Below, piece by piece: positions 6,228 through 6,915 of a stretch of 6,915 nucleotides of DNA (the stretch's first letter is position 1; each line of letters opens with the position of its first letter). Origin of the DNA: Bacillota bacterium (GTDB lineage: Bacteria > Bacillota > Clostridia > Peptostreptococcales > Anaerovoracaceae); NCBI GenBank assembly GCA_016284575.1, contig JAEEPD010000006.1, positions 1 to 6,915 of the forward strand, written 5' to 3'. The notes beneath the pieces are model-generated. The model had not been told where the DNA came from. It made no database searches and was given only the letters and a program-made list of their open reading frames with translations. The position numbers and the translations under genes were made by a program.

Positions 6228-6599
6228 ATGAATACACCGAGCAGCATTATATTTTTACCCTGCACAGACATCGAAGTCACCCTGTTCTTCTACAGAGACA
6301 GACTGGGGCTTTCGGTTGTTCAGAAGCAGGGAGAAAACTTATATATTTTTGACACCGGCTACGGCTACATCGGCTTCTGTCAGTACAAGGACGGACGCGC
6401 TCCCCTTTCAGGCCCTCATGGCGTCTGCATTTCTCTGAATCTGCCGGATAATCAGGCTGTTCTTGCAAGATTCGATGAGCTTAAAGAAAACTGCGAGGTC
6501 TATAGAGCCCCCGCAGTTCATCCGGATTTTCACGTTTATTCATTTTTCATACTGGATCCTGACGGCTATCTGGTGGAATACCAGAAGATAGCCGGCTGA
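6228..6599 (+). CDS. VOC / glyoxalase-fold family protein of unknown substrate
   Basis: This 123-residue single-domain protein has the vicinal-oxygen-chelate fold pattern. It shows SIIFLPCTDIEVTLFFYRDR with LGLSVV at the start, GPHGVCISLNL in the middle, and the closing DPDGYLVEYQKI with a conserved Glu that is a metal ligand in many members. The first-strand His of canonical members is absent (FLPCTD here), so a classical glyoxalase I reaction is doubtful. I chose the ATG at 6228, five bases after the preceding stop, because the family begins there. An in-frame ATG at 6186 would add 14 Arg/Gln-rich residues that overlap the upstream gene. No clear ribosome site precedes 6228, so coupling to the HTH-ACT gene is likely. 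Substrate and link to threonine metabolism are unknown. Confidence 0.85.
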   Translation: MNTPSSIIFLPCTDIEVTLFFYRDRLGLSVVQKQGENLYIFDTGYGYIGFCQYKDGRAPLSGPHGVCISLNLPDNQAVLARFDELKENCEVYRAPAVHPDFHVYSFFILDPDGYLVEYQKIAG

Positions 6600-6615
6600 T
6601 GACCTGATAGTACCC

Positions 6616-6915
6616 TTACAGATCCCCTTCACCATTTATGGCTTCAGAAAAGAGCTTAAGCTTTGCCGAGGCCTCTTTTTGATTCTTACCGGGCTCCACA
6701 AGATGCAGGGTGTTTTTCAGGCTGCATTCGGGAAGCTTCGCGGCGATCTCATCGAAGGCCTTCTGAGGGCTTCCCCCCTTTGAGCAGGCTACAAGGTACA
6801 GCTCTCTCCAGCTGGGATGATACCTGTCTATGAAGGAGCCGATGGCAGGTGCATAGGTCCCTGCCCAGATGGGGAACATGAGGATCAGCTTTTCGTAGTC
6901 AGATGGATCCTTTGT
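6616..6915 (-). CDS. Flavodoxin-like protein (partial, N-terminus beyond right edge)
   Basis: The open frame enters from the right edge and ends with TAA at 6616, leaving 99 C-terminal residues. DYEKLILMFPIWAGTYAPAI and then GSFIDRY match the flavodoxin fold: a beta strand, then the WAGT flavin-contacting loop, then the helix leading to FIDR. YLVACSKGGSPQKAFDEI corresponds to the next strand and helix. An FMN-binding electron carrier or quinone/FMN reductase-like enzyme is the likely identity. The phosphate-binding loop that would separate these lies outside the window. The first ATG inside the window (6879) is internal, since the coding frame and the strand before it continue upstream. The gene is convergent with the VOC gene, 16 bp apart, and is not part of the thr operon. 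Confidence 0.8.
   Translation of the reverse strand, partial: TKDPSDYEKLILMFPIWAGTYAPAIGSFIDRYHPSWRELYLVACSKGGSPQKAFDEIAAKLPECSLKNTLHLVEPGKNQKEASAKLKLFSEAINGEGDL

Noticed and set aside
6600..6615. A bidirectional terminator between the convergent VOC and flavodoxin-like genes
   Set aside because: The 16-bp gap and nearby bases show no GC-rich inverted repeat with a T-tract on either strand.

Overview
This window holds most of a threonine-biosynthesis locus, built as two divergent transcription units around a 103-bp intergenic region (3289-3391). The GC content is moderate, Ile ATA and Arg AGA codons are frequent, and strong AGGAG-type ribosome sites and an AT-rich intergenic region are present. 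The family variants (an aspartate kinase with the LHDDAIFP motif and a PheB/UPF0735-type ACT protein) also point to a Bacillota organism of class Clostridia. Lachnospiraceae or a close relative is my best guess. This placement is inferred from protein flavour and was not tested by a search.

The leftward unit reads hom (homoserine dehydrogenase, 3288-2131), then a complete aspartate kinase (2101-752), then a second aspartate kinase (742 to beyond base 1). The two kinase genes are a tandem duplication with a period of exactly 1359 bp. They have no indels over the visible 742 bp, and by hand alignment about 84% of 247 residues are identical. The second copy is cut only by the window edge.

The rightward unit reads thrC (threonine synthase, 3392-4894), thrB (homoserine kinase, 4891-5766, overlapping thrC by 4 bp), a small helix-turn-helix plus ACT-domain protein (5785-6222) and a VOC/glyoxalase-fold protein (6228-6599). 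The spacing is tight throughout, so one mRNA is likely. A convergent flavodoxin-like gene enters from the right edge (6915-6616) and ends 16 bp from the VOC gene.

Together the enzymes cover aspartate to aspartyl phosphate (two kinases), aspartate semialdehyde to homoserine (hom), homoserine to phosphohomoserine (thrB) and phosphohomoserine to threonine (thrC). The second step, aspartate-semialdehyde dehydrogenase (asd), is not in the window. The intergenic region carries an 18-bp imperfect palindrome (8 of 9 pairs) that overlaps plausible -10 elements for both units. This suggests one regulator controls both, and the HTH-ACT protein in the thr operon is the natural candidate. Homoserine dehydrogenase has a short, non-canonical C-terminus instead of the usual ACT domain.

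There is no gene-free stretch longer than 300 bases. I saw no mobile element, CRISPR array, tRNA or rRNA.
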